A stretch of 64,000 nt of DNA from assembly GCA_023382055.1 (NCBI GenBank), contig JAMCQN010000147.1, positions 35,899-99,898 on the forward strand, written 5' to 3'. Origin of the DNA: Chloroflexota bacterium (GTDB taxonomy: Bacteria; Chloroflexota; Anaerolineae; J036; Brachytrichaceae). Below the pieces are notes generated by a model. The model did no database searches and had not been told where the DNA came from. It saw only the letters and a list, made by a program, of their open reading frames with translations. Below, piece after piece: positions 9,558-18,023 of the stretch (positions within the stretch are counted from its first letter, which is position 1; the number at the start of each line of letters is the position of its first letter). Position numbers and translations under genes: made by a program.

Positions 9558-9586
9558 AGTATAGAACTAATGTTCTATATCGTCAA
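9558..9586 (-). promoter_or_regulatory. SRAP gene promoter with embedded LexA-type operator
   Basis: On the minus strand the order is TTGACG (9586-9581), a 17-nt spacer, then TATACT (9563-9558), nine bases before the ATG. The spacer contains GAAC-N4-GTTC (9564-9575), extended to a palindrome by flanking TATA. This is the gram-positive-type LexA box. Placement between -35 and -10 would block polymerase directly. The same box recurs at 23729-23740. Confidence 0.75.
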
Positions 9587-9633
9587 ATCCAGACGCTGCT
9601 GTGCGGGCAATTTCCGGCTGGTCCTGTGAGGTG

Positions 9634-10689
9634 TTACTGGCGTAGCGCATCAACCACGGGCCGCGGTTTGCCTGATGGATCGATGATCGAAAACCACTTC
9701 ATCTGTTCGCAGGGATCGGGGTAGAGCGGCGAGCGGCTGAAGTCATAGTTCCACAGAAACATGACGCCCATCCACGGCCAGTTGGCCCGGGCGTAATCGT
9801 ATGCCCGCTTCACATAGTCGGCCTGCTGCGCTGCGGATACGCGCTGCCAATCCAGATCGGGCCACGAACAACTCACGCCCTCTTCCTGCGGGTTCATCAG
9901 CCAGCCGAACTCGGTGGCCCACATTTGCTTGTTGGCAGCGCCATACTGTTCCATGAGCGCGCGATGCGCCTCAGCGCGGCGAAACGCCAGGCCATTGACG
10001 TTTGGCGCGTTTGGGTCCTGCTCGGGCGGGAAGGCGTAGCCGTAGGGATGGAAACCGTAAGCGTCGAACAAGCCCGCAGCGCCCGCGGCAAACATGCTGC
10101 GCGCATATGACAAGTCATCGATATGGCCCGGACCATCGCCTCCTGTCGGAGCCAGGCCGGCGGATACCACGATCGCATTCGGGTCGCCGGTTTTGATGCG
10201 GGCATATGCGATTGCGAGCAGGCGCGTATAAAGCAGCGCATCTGGCTGAGCGTTACCCCACTCGCGCGATAGATTCACCTCATTGCCGATTGCATAAGCC
10301 TGGATCAGACCGCGCTTTTCGCGCGCCGTATTTTCCAGCGCATCCGCCCACGCATTGATGTCTTCGCTGCGTCCGCTGACGGCATTGCCCAATGGGATGC
10401 GATATAGAATCTTGAACGGCGGCACGGGATAATCCGGCGGGAGGAATACCTCGATCCACTGGAACTTCAACTCTTTGAGCAACCCAACATCAGTGGTGTC
10501 TGCCACATTGATCCCGCGTTCGGATTGCAACTGAGGAGGGGCGGTCTGGTTCAGCGGCGCATGAGCTGTTGTGTCAGCCTTTGCTGACTTATTCCCATGA
10601 ACCCATGCTAAGCCGATCAAAAAAGCGCCAACGATGACGAGAGAGACGGTCGTTGCGACAGACGCGAGATGTTCATTTCTACTGTGCAT
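9634..10689 (-). CDS. Membrane-anchored clan GH-A glycosidase-like TIM-barrel protein
   Basis: A 351-aa protein with an N-terminal hydrophobic anchor or uncleaved signal at about residues 12-30, then a TIM barrel beginning RGINVAD. The pair expected for retaining clan GH-A enzymes is visible: acid/base Glu in AIGNEVN and nucleophile Glu in WATEFGW, with a Trp-rich end (FLWNYDFS). Substrate unknown; GH39- and GH5-like cellulase/xylosidase folds are closest by motif. Start is the ATG at 10689, overlapping the stop of the upstream M50 gene in a TGATG, so translation is probably coupled. Confidence 0.78.
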   Translation of the reverse strand: MHSRNEHLASVATTVSLVIVGAFLIGLAWVHGNKSAKADTTAHAPLNQTAPPQLQSERGINVADTTDVGLLKELKFQWIEVFLPPDYPVPPFKILYRIPLGNAVSGRSEDINAWADALENTAREKRGLIQAYAIGNEVNLSREWGNAQPDALLYTRLLAIAYARIKTGDPNAIVVSAGLAPTGGDGPGHIDDLSYARSMFAAGAAGLFDAYGFHPYGYAFPPEQDPNAPNVNGLAFRRAEAHRALMEQYGAANKQMWATEFGWLMNPQEEGVSCSWPDLDWQRVSAAQQADYVKRAYDYARANWPWMGVMFLWNYDFSRSPLYPDPCEQMKWFSIIDPSGKPRPVVDALRQ

Positions 10690-11837
10690 CAATCAGTCTT
10701 CTTATTTCCCGTCAGCAATTGCTGGCGTTTGCGCTCCTGGCGCTCCAGGAACGCCAGTATCGTAAACGCCTCTCTGATGTCTTCAACGCCGATCAAGCCC
10801 AGATACGTTCCGTTGTTATACACAGCGGCAACATGCTTGCCATTTTGCGACAGGCCCTCGCTGACATCCTGCAGAGTCTTCGTGGCATCGACTTTCAGCA
10901 CATCGCGTTCCATGATCTCAGTAGCGAACAGGTCAGTGGTGCTCGTCGCAAGCGCGCCCAACACATCGTCGCGCGTCACGATTCCCAGCAGGTTGCTGCC
11001 CTGCATGACGGCGAAATCGGGTTGGTGGCTGGTTAGTAGATAATCGACCGCTTTACTCACGCGGTCGCCGACTGTCAGCGTCAGGGCATTCTTGTTATAA
11101 GCATCCCCCACCCGCCGGGTTGTCAGTACGGTCTTGGAATCCGCCGTGGCCGTTTCCTGACCTGCGCCAAAAAAGACGAACACGGCGATGAGTATCAGGA
11201 TGAAGTTGCCGTCAACCAAACCGAAAATACCGATTCCCAGCGCAATCACCTGGCCCACTACCGAGGCAATCCGCGTCGCACGACGATAACCGAGTGGAAT
11301 CGCCAGCAGGGCGCGCATGAATCGCCCGCCGTCGAGTGGAAACGCCGGGATCAGGTTAAACGCCACCAGCGTAACATTCGCCGCTAACAGCCACAGCAAC
11401 ATGCTCGTCAGACTCGGTTTACCCATGTCGCCCAGCAGTCCGCGACCATTGAGTAAATCCACACCGCCAAGCCCACCCAGGGCGACAAAAAGAATGACGG
11501 CAATCACGACATTGACAAATGGGCCGGCAATCGCGATCAGCATCTCCTGTCGCGGTTTGTCCGGATTCCTGGTGATCAAGGACACACCGCCCAGGGGGAG
11601 CAAAGTGATTTCACGCACGGGTATGCCAAAGTGAACGGCGACGAGGCTGTGCCCCAGTTCGTGCAGCGTGACGCAGGTGAACAACAGGATCATCAGCACG
11701 ACGCCGTATAAAGCGCCTTCTGTTGTCCCTGTGATGCTGCCCCACTGGACTGCGCCAAGGATCAGGATCAGGAAAAAGGTGATGTGTACCTTGATCGAAA
11801 TTCCATTGATGCGCGCGATCTGGAATGACCAACCCAT
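10689..11837 (-). CDS. Site-2-type intramembrane metalloprotease (M50) with CBS pair
   Basis: A 382-aa multi-pass membrane protein. The zinc-binding HELGH is at residues 59-63 and the third ligand motif is in the later NLIPAFPLDGG helix. C-terminal residues from about 245 form two CBS repeats, which often bind adenine nucleotides and could regulate the protease. This is the SpoIVFB/Rip3-like S2P subfamily. It lies 12 nt downstream of hflX and overlaps the glycosidase-like gene by one base. Natural substrates of such proteases are usually membrane-bound anti-sigma factors; none is seen here. Confidence 0.92.
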   Translation of the reverse strand: MGWSFQIARINGISIKVHITFFLILILGAVQWGSITGTTEGALYGVVLMILLFTCVTLHELGHSLVAVHFGIPVREITLLPLGGVSLITRNPDKPRQEMLIAIAGPFVNVVIAVILFVALGGLGGVDLLNGRGLLGDMGKPSLTSMLLWLLAANVTLVAFNLIPAFPLDGGRFMRALLAIPLGYRRATRIASVVGQVIALGIGIFGLVDGNFILILIAVFVFFGAGQETATADSKTVLTTRRVGDAYNKNALTLTVGDRVSKAVDYLLTSHQPDFAVMQGSNLLGIVTRDDVLGALATSTTDLFATEIMERDVLKVDATKTLQDVSEGLSQNGKHVAAVYNNGTYLGLIGVEDIREAFTILAFLERQERKRQQLLTGNKKTD

Positions 11838-11849
11838 GCTTATTACTCG

Positions 11850-13238
11850 CTATTGTTGCATGATTAACGCGGGTGTACTGGTTGCCTCGAATGGCAGGAA
11901 GGTGTCGAGCAGGCGTCCCGGTATTCGCCCTGCCATGAAAATCGCCCGTTCTTCCGGCATTTCTGCATCTACCACACCTTCGCGACGGAATAAAGCCATC
12001 AGGTCGCCGGCCCTGTAAGGTAAGCGCACTTTGATCGAGACCATGCGCTCGTACAGCACAGCCTCAACCTCCTGCAGCATCGCTTCCATCCCGGTTTTAC
12101 GCAAGGCCGAAATCGGTATCCCTTCACTCAGCAAACCTTCCTGCTGCGCAAAGCGCGGTCTATGGGCGTCATCGACCTGTGCAGAGGCAGCAGCCAACCG
12201 ATCCGCCTTATTTAGCGCAAAGACCATCGGCTTATTGCCTGCGCCCAACTCAGCCAGAGTATCCATAACCGTTGCGGCTTGAGCCGCGCTATCGTGGTGG
12301 GTGATATCGACAACGTGCAGCAGGGCGTCAGCTTCGGTAATTTCCTCCAGAGTGGCGCGAAACGCAGCCACCAGTTGCGTGGGCAGTTTCTGGATGAAAC
12401 CGACCGTGTCGGTGAACAGAACCACATGCCCGCCCGGCAGGCGCACGCGGCGTGTCGTCGGGTCCAGTGTCGCGAACAACTTGTTCTCCACCAGCACATT
12501 TGCGTTGGTCAGCGCGTTGAGCAATGTGGATTTGCCGGCATTGGTGTAACCTACGATGGCGACGACCGGAATCTCATTGCGGCGCCGATGGGCGCGATGC
12601 TGCGCCCGCTGTGCCCGCACGTCGTCCAGTTCGGCGCGCAAATGCGCCAAGCGCTCGCGGATGCGCCGCCGGTCGATTTCCAACTGCTTCTCGCCGGGTC
12701 CGCGCAACCCTACACCGCCATTGCCGCTGCGTCCGGTGCCTCCGCCGGCCTGTCGCGCAAGATGCGTCCACTGGCGGGTCAGGCGCGGTAAACGGTATTG
12801 ATACTGCGCCAGCTCAACCTGCAGCGAACCTTCCCTGGTCTGCGCATGCTGGGCGAATATATCGAGAATCAGCGCCGTCCGGTCGAGCACCAGGATATTC
12901 TCACCCAGCGCTTCCTCAAGCTCGCGCTGATGACGGGGAGAGAGTTCATCATCAAAAACGACGACGCTAAAATCCAGAGCGGCGCGCCATGCCTGGAGTT
13001 CCTCGACTTTACCCGAACCGATGTAGGTGTTGGGATTGGGGGCTTCCAGCGTCTGCGTGGTCTCACCGACAACTTCGAGGCCGGCCGTCTCGCATAATTG
13101 CGCCAGTTCCTGCATGGATGCATCCAGTGCAAGCCGCGCATGCTGCTGTCGGAACGTCTCGCCGGTCAGGTTAACCCCGACCAGGAATGTGCGCGGCGCC
13201 GCGCTTTGTGTTTCAATCTTCAGTTTGCTTTTAGGCAT
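11850..13238 (-). CDS. hflX: Ribosome-associated GTPase HflX
   Basis: HflX binds the 50S subunit and splits stalled ribosomes, especially after heat stress. The 462-aa protein has the N-terminal HflX domain, a Gly-rich stretch ending RGPGEKQLE, a helical Arg-rich coiled region (about 195-235), and the G domain: G1 GYTNAGKST, G3 DTVGF, G4 NKAD. The C-terminal extension beyond the G domain is moderately long. It heads a likely three-gene operon with the M50 protease and the TIM-barrel protein. Confidence 0.94.
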   Translation of the reverse strand: MPKSKLKIETQSAAPRTFLVGVNLTGETFRQQHARLALDASMQELAQLCETAGLEVVGETTQTLEAPNPNTYIGSGKVEELQAWRAALDFSVVVFDDELSPRHQRELEEALGENILVLDRTALILDIFAQHAQTREGSLQVELAQYQYRLPRLTRQWTHLARQAGGGTGRSGNGGVGLRGPGEKQLEIDRRRIRERLAHLRAELDDVRAQRAQHRAHRRRNEIPVVAIVGYTNAGKSTLLNALTNANVLVENKLFATLDPTTRRVRLPGGHVVLFTDTVGFIQKLPTQLVAAFRATLEEITEADALLHVVDITHHDSAAQAATVMDTLAELGAGNKPMVFALNKADRLAAASAQVDDAHRPRFAQQEGLLSEGIPISALRKTGMEAMLQEVEAVLYERMVSIKVRLPYRAGDLMALFRREGVVDAEMPEERAIFMAGRIPGRLLDTFLPFEATSTPALIMQQ

Positions 13239-13341
13239 ATGTTCTCTGATAAGCTGATAGCTTTCCCCTGGTCTCGCGGCTAAGCCCTCAACCTCCGTTA
13301 TCGACAGATTTCAACATAATCTTACAACACTTCGACATCAA

Positions 13342-14280
13342 TCAACGCGGATGCAGGTCTATCAGCATGTGGTTCTTCGTCACCAGGATGCGCTCAAACC
13401 AGTAATTCGCAGCGGCGGTATCCAACTCGTGCTGTAACCAGTCAGTAAAGAAACTCATCAGGTCAACCGGTATCAACACCCAGCCGAAGTATGTATTCGG
13501 CAACCCCAGCAAATCCAGGGCTACGGCCTTGGGTTTCAAAATCAGCCGTCCACCATCCGCGACGATAGCCATTGCCGTCACTACTCTCCGATTGCCAAAG
13601 GCCGTCATGCGGGTGTTCATGACGACGTCCCCGCCATCCAGGAACTGGATGTGAACCTCACTAACTGGAGAATCGGGGAAAACCAGAAGCTGGTCTGCCA
13701 GTGAGGTGGCCTTGATATTGTCGTAGTTGAGTTCAACCGTCGCGCCCGACGGGACGAACTGCAATTCACGCAACTCCTGTACAGCAACGCCGCCGGCTTC
13801 CTGGCTAACAGGCACCGGGGCGAATGTCACCGAGATAAACCGGCTGGCGAACAAACCTCCGCTGAAGGCGCACACCACCAGCAGCATCGCCAGCACACCC
13901 ACAAAGATGCCGATCTTGAGCGCGCGGTCAGCCGGCAGGTTGAGTATCTGCCGGCCGCTATCGGCGTCCACAAGTGGCGTGGCGGCGCGGAACGATTCCG
14001 GACTCTTTAACGCTGCCAGACGCAACCCGGACCAGTCGACAGTGGGTCGTAGATGGGCGCACCGGTCAATCAGATCAACGATACGCCCATTTCTACTGAA
14101 GTACTCGATTACCTTGACGACTTTCGCTGCCTTGCCGTCACCGGACAAACCATCGTAATCCAGTCCAAGATCAAAACACAGCGACTCAAGGTCGCCCACC
14201 TCGAAATAACTCACGAGGTTTTCTCGCAGCAGCGCTGCAGAAGAGGGCTGATCGTGGACTGACGCAGCGGTATTGCCCAT
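13342..14280 (-). CDS. Single-pass membrane protein with effector-associated-like (EAD) N-domain
   Basis: A 312-aa protein of unknown function. Residues 17-85 resemble effector-associated death-like domains: Leu-Arg, then YF-x-x-x-DLESLCFDLGLDYD, G-x-GKAAK, and a final RNGR, CAHLRP. These are small helical adaptors usually fused to caspase-like, TIR or STAND-NTPase proteins in multicellular or filamentous bacteria. A transmembrane helix follows at about 122-145, and residues 150-312 would be outside the cell, rich in beta-type segments without a motif I recognise. The 9-nt gap to the aminotransferase upstream suggests co-transcription. The EAD assignment is by eye; the C-terminal domain is unassigned. 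Confidence 0.65.
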   Translation of the reverse strand: MGNTAASVHDQPSSAALLRENLVSYFEVGDLESLCFDLGLDYDGLSGDGKAAKVVKVIEYFSRNGRIVDLIDRCAHLRPTVDWSGLRLAALKSPESFRAATPLVDADSGRQILNLPADRALKIGIFVGVLAMLLVVCAFSGGLFASRFISVTFAPVPVSQEAGGVAVQELRELQFVPSGATVELNYDNIKATSLADQLLVFPDSPVSEVHIQFLDGGDVVMNTRMTAFGNRRVVTAMAIVADGGRLILKPKAVALDLLGLPNTYFGWVLIPVDLMSFFTDWLQHELDTAAANYWFERILVTKNHMLIDLHPR

Positions 14281-14289
14281 AGATGGGAT

Positions 14290-15447
14290 TTACAAAGCGA
14301 TGCGCTCCATCGCCTCCTTAATGCGCGCAGTAGGCGTGCCCAGTGAAATACGCACATAGCCGGCCCCGTGCGCGCCGAAAGCGGTTCCGGGTGTCAATGA
14401 GATTCCCTTCTTCTCCAGCAGATATTCAGCCCATTCCGTAGCGGACTGATACGAGGCTGGGATTTTAGCCCAGACATAGATGGTCGCCCTGGGTACATCG
14501 ACCTCACAGCCGGCGGCGCGTAATCCTGCGACGACGATATCACGGCGCTCCTTATAAGTCTCCTGGCGCTCGTAGAGCCACTCCTGGTCGCCAGTCAGCG
14601 CAGCAATCGTCGCATCCTGGATGCCGATATAAGGCCCCGAGTCCACGTTCGTTTTCAACATGCCGATCAACCCGATCGCCTCTGAGTTTCCCAGAATGAC
14701 GCCGACACGCATACCGGCCATGTTATGGCTCTTCGATAACGAGAAAAACTCGATAGAGATGTCTTTGGCGCCCGGCACCTGTAGAACGCTGGGGGCGACA
14801 TAGCCGTCATAGCCATTTTCGCAGTAAGGATTGTCGTGGCACAACAGAATATTGTGCTGCTTGCAGAAGGCCACCGCTTTCTCGAAGAAGGACATGGGCG
14901 CAATCCCGGTCGTCGGATTGTTCGGATAATTCAGCCACATCAGCTTGGCCTTTGCCAGCACGTCGGCAGGGATCGCATCGAGATCAGGCAGCCAGTCGTT
15001 CTCCTTTAACAACGGCATGAAATATGGCGTTCCGCCGGCGATCTCGGTTCCCGCGGTATAGGTCGGATATCCGGGGTCCGGCACCAGGGCAACATCGCCG
15101 GGATTCAGGTAGGCAAATGCGGTGTGGTAAATCCCTTCCTTTGAACCAAGCAACGGCAGCGCTTCCTTTACCGGGTTCAGTTCGACGTTAAACCGGCGCG
15201 CGTAATACTGGGTGAATGACTTGCGAAATGCCGCGGAACCGGTAAATCCGCCATAACCATGTTTGTTCGGATTGCGCGTCGACGTCACCAGTGTTTCGAC
15301 GATCTCCGCATTAGGCGGCAGGTCCGGTGAACCCATATCGAGCGCGATAATATCCATGCCGCCAGCCTTTAACTCGTCCTTACGCTTGTTGAGCTTGGCA
15401 AACACGTAAGGTTTTACGACTGACATGCGTTGTGAAGGTGCGATCAT
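14290..15447 (-). CDS. PLP-dependent class I/II aminotransferase, LL-DAP-aminotransferase-like
   Basis: Cytosolic fold-type I aminotransferase of 385 aa. Seen are the N-terminal DMGSPDLPP motif, the cofactor-phosphate and ring-binding region (NYPNNPTTG), and the Schiff-base lysine in FSLSKSHNMAGMR. The SLSKSHNM-type lysine motif and overall layout resemble LL-diaminopimelate aminotransferases and related broad aspartate or alanine aminotransferases, so either lysine/peptidoglycan biosynthesis or general transamination is possible. AAGGAG precedes the ATG. It lies upstream of the EAD-like membrane protein. Confidence 0.88.
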   Translation of the reverse strand: MIAPSQRMSVVKPYVFAKLNKRKDELKAGGMDIIALDMGSPDLPPNAEIVETLVTSTRNPNKHGYGGFTGSAAFRKSFTQYYARRFNVELNPVKEALPLLGSKEGIYHTAFAYLNPGDVALVPDPGYPTYTAGTEIAGGTPYFMPLLKENDWLPDLDAIPADVLAKAKLMWLNYPNNPTTGIAPMSFFEKAVAFCKQHNILLCHDNPYCENGYDGYVAPSVLQVPGAKDISIEFFSLSKSHNMAGMRVGVILGNSEAIGLIGMLKTNVDSGPYIGIQDATIAALTGDQEWLYERQETYKERRDIVVAGLRAAGCEVDVPRATIYVWAKIPASYQSATEWAEYLLEKKGISLTPGTAFGAHGAGYVRISLGTPTARIKEAMERIAL

Positions 15448-15499
15448 GCTGTGAACTCCTTATTTGCTCTTTGCACGAAGTATAACCATTATCTGGCTA

Positions 15500-16429
15500 C
15501 TATTGGCTTTCCAACCAGACCTGCAGGGTCCGGCCAACCCTTGCCAGGCTGTCCGGGCTGATTTTATCAGGCGTGTCCTGCACGGTATGCCAGTATGGAT
15601 AATCGAAGTCGATGACATCTACCGCTGGCAGGCCTTTCTCAAGGAACGGCGTGTGGTCATCGAGCATGGACCACTTCAACTGCCGGATAAACTGACTGCT
15701 ATAGCCCAGCCCCTGCGCCACATCCCAGATGCGCCCTGCCAAAGCTTGATTCGAGTTGCGCTCCAGGTAAATGTCCTGTTGCATGTCTCCCACCATATCG
15801 ACAACGACAACCGCTGTCGGTGTGATCGAGAGACTATTTGCAAAATAGCGCGAGCCGACCAGCCAGGGCCACCCATCCAGGTCGCCATTATCTTCGGCGT
15901 CGAAGAAAACCAGCCACACCTGTTTCCCGGTTCCATTCAACCGCAGCACACGCGATAGTTCGAGCAGGACGGCGACACCGCTGCCGCCATCGTCGGCGCC
16001 GGGAACCGGCTGGTCGGGGTGTTGTTGGTCTCGATCGGCGCGGCGACGCGTATCGTAGTGCGCGCCGAGGATGATGATGTCCTTTCCGGTTCCCTTGACG
16101 CCCACAAGGTTGCGCACCGGCGTGTTCATATAGCTGAATACCTGCGTCTGCGTGACCCAGCCATTCGCGGCAAGCTGGTTCAGAATCTGGTTGCCCAGGT
16201 TCCGGTTAGGCCAACTGCCGGTAATGCGGGGGCCTAGCGCCACCTGCTGCTCGACCGAACTGTATGCGCGCGCGCCGGAGAAGACCAGCGGCGTTGCGCT
16301 TGGTGGGACTACCGTTGCCGCGAGAGTCGGAGTAGAACCGATGACGGGAGCCGGCTGTTCCACAACGCATCCGGCGCTCGTGATGAGACTGAGTGCAATG
16401 ACTCCACGCCATAGAGTTGACCAGTTCAT
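15500..16429 (-). CDS. M28-family zinc exopeptidase or glutaminyl-cyclase-like lipoprotein
   Basis: Secreted lipoprotein of 309 aa with a lipobox-like TSAGC ending a hydrophobic N-terminus. The metallo-exopeptidase core shows GAHYDTR, GADDGGSGVA and VFFDAEDNGD in order, matching zinc ligands His, bridging Asp and Glu. The later DHTPFLEKGLPAVDVID and YWHTVQDTPDK segments are strongly reminiscent of glutaminyl cyclases as well as M28 peptidases, so it could cyclise N-terminal Gln rather than cleave peptides. Start is the ATG at 16429; an in-frame TTG at 16441 is less likely. Nineteen nucleotides separate it from trmFO. Confidence 0.85.
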   Translation of the reverse strand: MNWSTLWRGVIALSLITSAGCVVEQPAPVIGSTPTLAATVVPPSATPLVFSGARAYSSVEQQVALGPRITGSWPNRNLGNQILNQLAANGWVTQTQVFSYMNTPVRNLVGVKGTGKDIIILGAHYDTRRRADRDQQHPDQPVPGADDGGSGVAVLLELSRVLRLNGTGKQVWLVFFDAEDNGDLDGWPWLVGSRYFANSLSITPTAVVVVDMVGDMQQDIYLERNSNQALAGRIWDVAQGLGYSSQFIRQLKWSMLDDHTPFLEKGLPAVDVIDFDYPYWHTVQDTPDKISPDSLARVGRTLQVWLESQ

Positions 16430-16448
16430 GATATCCGCCAATTGCGGG

Positions 16449-17879
16449 TTAGACCGGGGCTTGCAGGTCTACTGCGGCCGCTGCTTGAATACTCAAACTT
16501 GGCGAACTGGCGCGGTAGGCTTCCAGATCGCGTTGCGCGCGTTGCGCATACAGCGTGGAACGCGCGCGTTTATCGCGTGGGGGATTGTCCAATGCAGGCA
16601 GGATTCCGAAATTCGCTTTCATGGGCTGAAACAGCCTGGGTTCCGCATGCGATATGTAGTGACACAACGCGCCCAGCATGGTTGTTCCAGGAAGTTCAAC
16701 CAGCGGCTGGCCGGATACCAGCGCCGCTGCATTGATTCCTGCAACCAGGCCGGTTGCTGCGTTGCCCACGTACCCTTCCACGCCAACGATTTGGCCGGCG
16801 AAAAACAGCGAATCATGCGTCACCGTATTGACCGCGCCGGCACGAGCCTTGGGCGCATATCGAAGCGACGCATCCAGAAGCAACGGCGAGTTGATGAAGG
16901 TGTTGCGGTGCATGTGACCGTGGCGCACAAACTCCGCATGGCCGAGGCCAGGGATCATGCGCAGGACGCGATCCTGCTCCGGGTACTTCAGGTTAGTCTG
17001 GAATCCTACGATGTTGTAAAGCGAGCCGGCGACATTATCCTGGCGCAACTGCACAACCGCGTAAGGACGGCGTCCCGTGCGCGGGTCTTTGATGCCGACC
17101 GGGCGCATAGGCCCGAATGCCAGCGAGTCTCTGCCGCGCCGCGCCATCACCTCTACCGGCAGGCATCCTTCAAAAAACTGGCCGGTGTTGATCTCAAAAT
17201 CGCGCAAGGTCGCCATCTCGGCGCTAACCAGCGCGTCAATAAAGGCGTAATATTCATCGCGCGACATCGGGCAGTTGATATAGTCCCCCTCACCCGGGTT
17301 TTCCCCAGGCGCGGTGACAGTTCCGTCACCATGCTTGCCATAGCGTGAGGCGCGAAAAGCAATGTTGAAATCGATCGATTCCAGCGAAACAATCGGCGCG
17401 ATGGCGTCCCAGAAATAGAGATGACCAGCTCCCGTTAAAGCCGCAATCTCTGCTGCCAGCGCATCCGATGTCAGCGGCCCGGATGCAATGACGGTCACAC
17501 CTGCGGGTATGTGAGTGACTTCCTCATGCACCACCTCGATATTGGGGTGTCCCTCGATCTTCGCGCTGACCAGGCTGGCGAAAATATCGCGGTCCACAGC
17601 CAGCGCGCCGCCGGCAGGAACACTGGCCGCTGCCGCGCATTCCATGATCATGGAACCCAGCGTGCGCAACTCATGTTTCAGCAAACCGGGCGCGCGATCC
17701 ACCTGGTCAGAGCCCAGGGAATTACTGCACACCAGTTCCGCCAGTTTCCCCGTTGTATGCGCGGGGGTCATCTTGCGGGGCCGCATCTCGTATAACCGCA
17801 CAGGCACGCCGCGCTGAGCCGCCTGCCAGGCCGCCTCTGTTCCCGCCAATCCTCCGCCAACCACCGTGATTTCATTCAT
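16449..17879 (-). CDS. trmFO: Folate-dependent tRNA (uracil-54) methyltransferase TrmFO
   Basis: TrmFO makes ribothymidine at position 54 of tRNA using methylene-tetrahydrofolate and FADH2. The 476-aa protein starts MNEITVVGGGLAGTEAAWQ, the FAD-binding Rossmann motif, followed by the MRP motif and the conserved LVCSNSL. The mid-region PFTAP-like equivalents and the C-terminal GQIVGVEGYVGNAATG are typical. The ATG at 17879 is chosen because the protein begins at the conserved strand; a longer frame adds 15 unsupported residues. It heads the minus-strand run. Confidence 0.96.
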   Translation of the reverse strand: MNEITVVGGGLAGTEAAWQAAQRGVPVRLYEMRPRKMTPAHTTGKLAELVCSNSLGSDQVDRAPGLLKHELRTLGSMIMECAAAASVPAGGALAVDRDIFASLVSAKIEGHPNIEVVHEEVTHIPAGVTVIASGPLTSDALAAEIAALTGAGHLYFWDAIAPIVSLESIDFNIAFRASRYGKHGDGTVTAPGENPGEGDYINCPMSRDEYYAFIDALVSAEMATLRDFEINTGQFFEGCLPVEVMARRGRDSLAFGPMRPVGIKDPRTGRRPYAVVQLRQDNVAGSLYNIVGFQTNLKYPEQDRVLRMIPGLGHAEFVRHGHMHRNTFINSPLLLDASLRYAPKARAGAVNTVTHDSLFFAGQIVGVEGYVGNAATGLVAGINAAALVSGQPLVELPGTTMLGALCHYISHAEPRLFQPMKANFGILPALDNPPRDKRARSTLYAQRAQRDLEAYRASSPSLSIQAAAAVDLQAPV

Positions 17880-18023
17880 AACAGCGATCTCTATTCCTTG
17901 CCGGTATGTGTGGTTATCTCTCACAGTTTACCGATAGATACCCAACTCTCAATCGTTATGACACTGCTTTTTACACCGTTTTGACAGTTTTCTCATAACG
18001 CAGTCACAACATGCGCCTATTGT

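Noticed and set aside
12474-12486. GAAC and GTTC arms inside hflX
   Set aside because: The spacer is 5 nt, not 4, and it lies mid-gene, so not a LexA-type operator.
16152-17348. Long open frame antisense to trmFO
   Set aside because: Overlaps a clear TrmFO and an M28 gene; composition typical of a shadow frame.
17954-18000. CGTTATGA and TCATAACG arms upstream of the DUF1800 gene, with TTGACA at 17981-17986
   Set aside because: Centres are 39 nt apart and no acceptable -10 follows the TTGACA; too weak to call a promoter or operator.
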